Assembly: GCA_035477595.1 (NCBI GenBank)
Contig: DATIKM010000056.1
Location: forward strand, 1-47,804
Reading direction: 5' to 3'
DNA from: DATIKM01 sp035477595
GTDB taxonomy: Bacteria; Armatimonadota; Chthonomonadetes; Chthonomonadales; CAJBBX01
Length of the DNA stretch: 47,804 bases
This document shows positions 44,820-47,804 of this stretch, in pieces; the stretch's first letter is position 1, and each line of letters starts with the position of its first letter. A program made the position numbers and the translations under genes. The notes beneath the pieces are model-generated. The model saw only the letters and a program-made list of their open reading frames with translations, made no database searches and was not told the DNA's origin.

Positions 44820-46364
44820 ATGATCCTGATCGATGCCACACTCACCGAGCAGGACCTTCTGCCGTCAATCCGGCGGATGTGGGACATGTCTGCCCCCCGC
44901 ATCGTGGCCGTCGAGCGCGACTGGGGGCCGGGCTCGGGTTCTCCAGTCTACACCGTGGAGGGGCTCTACACGGCGCGCGGATGGACGGAGTGGACCCAGG
45001 GCTTCCAGTTCGGCTCGGCTCTTCTTCAGTTCGATGCCACCGGCGATCCGCGCTTCCTCGAGATCGGCCGCGCGGCCGTGCGGGAGCGGATGGCGCCGCA
45101 CGTCACACACTTCGGCGTCCACGACCACGGTTTCAACAATGTAAGCACGTACGGCGCGCTCTGGCGCCTCTACCGTGAGGGCCGCGTGCCATCGTGCGAT
45201 GCCGAGGCCGCCTTCCTGGAGATGGCCCTGCGCTGCAGCGGCGCAGTTCAGGCTCGCCGCTGGACCCGCATCGCGGACGGCGGATTCATCCACTCCTTCA
45301 ACGGGCAGCACTCGCTGTTCGCTGACACGATGCGCACGCTGCGGTCGCTCGCGCTGGCGCATTCGCTGGGACATGTCATGCTCGACGAGCACGACGAGCC
45401 TGTCTCGTTGCTCGGCCGCCTGGTTGAGCACGCCCACGCTACGGCTCGCTACGCCGTGTTCTATGGCGCCGGTAGGGATATCTACGACTCTGAGCCCGGT
45501 CGTGTCGCACATGAAAGCATATTTAACGTCACCGACGGGCGCTATCGGTGCCCCGGCACGCAGCAGGGGTACTCGCCATTCAGCACGTGGACCCGCGGCT
45601 TGGCGTGGGTTCTGCTAGGTTTCGCCGAGGAGCTGGAGTACCTCGCCTCGTTGCCGGACGCGGACCTCGATCCCCATGGCGGACGGGAGCGCGTCGTTGC
45701 CCCGATGGTGCGAGCGGCAATCGCGACGTGCGGCTTCTACGTGCGGAACACCCCCACCGACGGTGTCCCGTACTGGGACACGGGTGCGCCGGGGCTGGCG
45801 CGCATCGATCGCTATCTCGACCGGCCTGCGGACCCGCTCAACCCGTGCGAACCGGTCGACTCCTCAGCAGCGGCCATCGCCGCTCAGGGCCTCATTCGCA
45901 TGGGACGCTATCTGGGCGAGGGCAGCGGGGAGGGCCGGCAGTTCCGGGCGGCGGGCCTAACGGTAGCGCGAACGCTGCTGTCCGAGCCCTACCTGTCGAC
46001 GCGACCGGGCCATCAGGGCCTCCTGCTGCACTCCGTGTACCACCGACCCAACGGGTGGGACCACGTGCCGGCTTGGGCGTCGGTCCCCTGTGGCGAGTCG
46101 TCCATGTGGGGCGACTACCACCTGCGTGAGCTGGCGCTCCTGTTGATGAGGCTGGCGGAGGGCGCCTGCTATCGCTTCAGCGGCCCACCGACCCAGGTTG
46201 CCGCCACGGAGGCACGTCAGGCCCCGACGCACGTAGGACGTAATAGGGAGTTCGCCTCCCCGACCACCGAGGCGGCCGGGGCGGCGCACCAGGCACGAAG
46301 GTGCGTGGGGCCCAACCGGGATCGGGGGTCTGACGATGCGCATTCGCAAGGTTCGTCTGGTTGA
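44820..46364 (+). CDS. glycoside hydrolase family 88 (unsaturated glucuronyl hydrolase-like)
   Basis: 514 residues from ATG 44820. No signal peptide, so it is likely cytoplasmic, as for family members that act on imported disaccharides. The (alpha/alpha)6 barrel residues of GH88 are visible: HDHGF with the first catalytic-type Asp, SLFADTMRTL with the second, VPYWDTGAP, EPVDSSAAAIAAQGL and ESSMWGDYHLRELALLLMRL. It removes the unsaturated uronic acid left by polysaccharide lyases. The barrel ends near residue 455; the following 60 residues are low-complexity and overlap the start of the radical SAM gene by 29 nt. Confidence 0.88.
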   Translation: MILIDATLTEQDLLPSIRRMWDMSAPRIVAVERDWGPGSGSPVYTVEGLYTARGWTEWTQGFQFGSALLQFDATGDPRFLEIGRAAVRERMAPHVTHFGVHDHGFNNVSTYGALWRLYREGRVPSCDAEAAFLEMALRCSGAVQARRWTRIADGGFIHSFNGQHSLFADTMRTLRSLALAHSLGHVMLDEHDEPVSLLGRLVEHAHATARYAVFYGAGRDIYDSEPGRVAHESIFNVTDGRYRCPGTQQGYSPFSTWTRGLAWVLLGFAEELEYLASLPDADLDPHGGRERVVAPMVRAAIATCGFYVRNTPTDGVPYWDTGAPGLARIDRYLDRPADPLNPCEPVDSSAAAIAAQGLIRMGRYLGEGSGEGRQFRAAGLTVARTLLSEPYLSTRPGHQGLLLHSVYHRPNGWDHVPAWASVPCGESSMWGDYHLRELALLLMRLAEGACYRFSGPPTQVAATEARQAPTHVGRNREFASPTTEAAGAAHQARRCVGPNRDRGSDDAHSQGSSG

Positions 46365-47804
46365 GCCAGGTGCTCCTGGCCTCCACGTGTACAGCCGGAT
46401 CGCTCTGCCCAGGCTCGGCCTGCCGATGGTGTCGGCCCTGCTCCGCAGAGAGGGCATTCAGGACGTCCGCATCTACTGCGAGGACATCGCCCCCATCGAC
46501 TTCGCGGACATCGCAAGCGCCGACCTAGTCGGTATCTCGACCACCACGTCGACGGCCCTGCGAGCCTATCGCATCGCGAGCGACGTGAAGCGCGCAAACC
46601 CTGCGGCCATCGTGGTGATTGGCGGCATCCATGCCACCTTCATGCCGCACGAGCCGTTCGACCCGGAGTTCCGGGCGCGCCACGGGCTCGACGCGCCGGT
46701 CTGCGACCATGTGCTTGTCGGCGAGGCAGAGACCGGCCTCCCACCGCTCCTCCAGGCGTTACAGGCAGGCGAGCGTCCCATGCCCGTGGTCGGCCTGCGC
46801 CTGCGCCACGCTCCTGCCGGGCCAATCGATTCGTCGCTCGTCACCCATGACCTGGACGCGCTGCCCTGGCCGGACCTCGGCTCGATCGTGGGTCGGGAGC
46901 GGATGCGCATTGCGCCCATCGTCACTTCGCGCGGATGCCCCTTCGATTGCGTGTTCTGCGCTGTCATCGAGATGTTCGGCCGCAACGTGCGCTACCGGTC
47001 CATCGAGGTCGACGATCCGCGGGGCGTGGTGGCCGAGCTGCGCCACATGCGCGATATGGGCTTTCGCAACGTGTTCTTCTACGACGACAACTTCACGGTC
47101 AGGACCGAGCGGGCCAAGCGCCTCCTGGAGAACATGCTCCGCGCCGACGTCGTTCCACGGACATGGACAGCGCAGGTGCGCGCGACGGAGGTGATAAGGG
47201 ACCGCGAGCTGCTGGCCCTCATGCAGCGCACCGGCTGCCACATGGTCTACATGGGGCTCGAGTCGATCAACCCGGCGACCCTCGAGGAGTACAACAAGAA
47301 GCAGAGCGTCGAGCAGATCGTGGAGGCGGTTCGCGTGCTGCGTGAGTACGGCATACGCGCGCACGGCATGTTCGTGATGGGCGCGGACGGCGATACGGTG
47401 GACACGATCCGCGGCACGGCCGACTTCGCCATACGCCACGACGTGAGCACCGTGCAGTTCATGATCCTCACGCCGCTGCCGGGCACCCGATCCTTCGAGA
47501 GCCTCCGCAGTCAGGGGCGCATCTTCGACGATGACTGGAGCCGGTACGACGCGCACCATACCGTGTTCTGGCCACGCGGCATGTCTCCCCGTGACCTGCA
47601 GGTGGAGACGTTTCGCGCGATGGCTCGCGTGTACCGGTACGCCCGTTGCGCTCTGGCGGCCCTGCGCGGAAACGTGTACACCGCGTTCTATCGCTGGTAT
47701 GCGCACGGGATGGTGTCCGGGCACGTGCGGCGCACGGTCGACTACGTGCAGACGCTGCCAGCGACGATCTGGCCTGCGGGCGGGCGGCTGCGCGGCGTCG
47801 GTGC
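46336..47804 (+). CDS. B12-binding radical SAM protein (3' end outside window)
   Basis: 489 codons are visible from ATG 46336 and the frame runs off the window. The first 130 residues look like a cobalamin-binding Rossmann domain (LGLPMVSALLRREG, VGISTTTSTALRAYRIA, VVIGGIHATFMP). The radical SAM core begins with Cys201-x3-Cys205-x2-Cys208 (CPFDCVFC), the 4Fe-4S ligands, then MVYMGLESINPATLEEYNKK and LTPLPGTRSFE. The set is typical of BchE/HpnP-like B12 radical SAM enzymes that methylate or rearrange lipids, phosphonates or cofactors. The substrate cannot be told. Confidence 0.88.
   Translation, partial: MRIRKVRLVEPGAPGLHVYSRIALPRLGLPMVSALLRREGIQDVRIYCEDIAPIDFADIASADLVGISTTTSTALRAYRIASDVKRANPAAIVVIGGIHATFMPHEPFDPEFRARHGLDAPVCDHVLVGEAETGLPPLLQALQAGERPMPVVGLRLRHAPAGPIDSSLVTHDLDALPWPDLGSIVGRERMRIAPIVTSRGCPFDCVFCAVIEMFGRNVRYRSIEVDDPRGVVAELRHMRDMGFRNVFFYDDNFTVRTERAKRLLENMLRADVVPRTWTAQVRATEVIRDRELLALMQRTGCHMVYMGLESINPATLEEYNKKQSVEQIVEAVRVLREYGIRAHGMFVMGADGDTVDTIRGTADFAIRHDVSTVQFMILTPLPGTRSFESLRSQGRIFDDDWSRYDAHHTVFWPRGMSPRDLQVETFRAMARVYRYARCALAALRGNVYTAFYRWYAHGMVSGHVRRTVDYVQTLPATIWPAGGRLRGVG

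Overview
The window is GC-rich bacterial chromosome, about 39 genes dense on both strands, with no CRISPR array, insertion sequence, rRNA or tRNA that I can see. The best hint to the source is a DUF1559-type prepilin (8459-9163) with the FARAREAARQATC motif, found again and again in Armatimonadota. Many secreted glycoside-hydrolase-like proteins, uroporphyrinogen-decarboxylase-like methyltransferases, a DUF4838 protein, a GH88 enzyme and a PQQ-type propeller fit that phylum too. The assignment is inference; there is no 16S gene here to settle it.

Left part (1-15 kb): the end of a LuxR-type regulator, a chemoreceptor with duplicated HAMP-like units, a UROD-like protein facing an atypical short-chain dehydrogenase, a secreted glycosidase-like protein, epoxyqueuosine reductase queG, a broken PAS-receiver signalling gene on the minus strand, a prepilin, a mechanosensitive channel carrying a zinc ribbon, a tyrosine phenol-lyase followed by an alpha/beta hydrolase, and an Hpt/response-regulator-diguanylate-cyclase pair whose reading frames overlap by four bases.

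Middle (15-24 kb, minus strand): the conserved ribosome/membrane-insertion block rpmH-rnpA-yidD-yidC-jag, behind a clear TATAAT box. dnaA is not next to it; instead the glutamate synthase genes gltB-gltD lie directly upstream. gltB has a promoter and a roughly 146-nt leader that can fold into a hairpin with a possible pseudoknot. Divergent from gltB is a small ASCH-domain gene with a near-ideal sigma-70-type promoter.

Right part (24-48 kb): two very large secreted glycosidase-like proteins with overlapping reading frames and a shared C-terminal helical motif, a membrane glycosyltransferase whose 3' end overlaps the second of them by 215 bp on the opposite strand, a DUF4838 protein, then a core-metabolism and envelope run on the plus strand (rpiB, glyA, dCMP deaminase, wecA-like, wecB). 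It continues with a lactate-racemase-like LarA homologue, a lipoprotein propeller, a secreted hydrolase, a small membrane protein, a second UROD-like gene overlapping a LolA-like secreted protein, a GH88 unsaturated glucuronyl hydrolase and the 5' part of a B12-binding radical SAM gene cut by the window edge.

Taken together the accessory genes point to polysaccharide breakdown (GH88, GH-like, DUF4838), envelope glycan building (wecA/wecB, GT2) and c-di-GMP/chemosensory signalling. I see no clear new defence or mobile system. The most unusual items are the decayed kinase remnant, the structured gltB leader, the residue-level tyrosine phenol-lyase assignment, and the paired giant secreted proteins.
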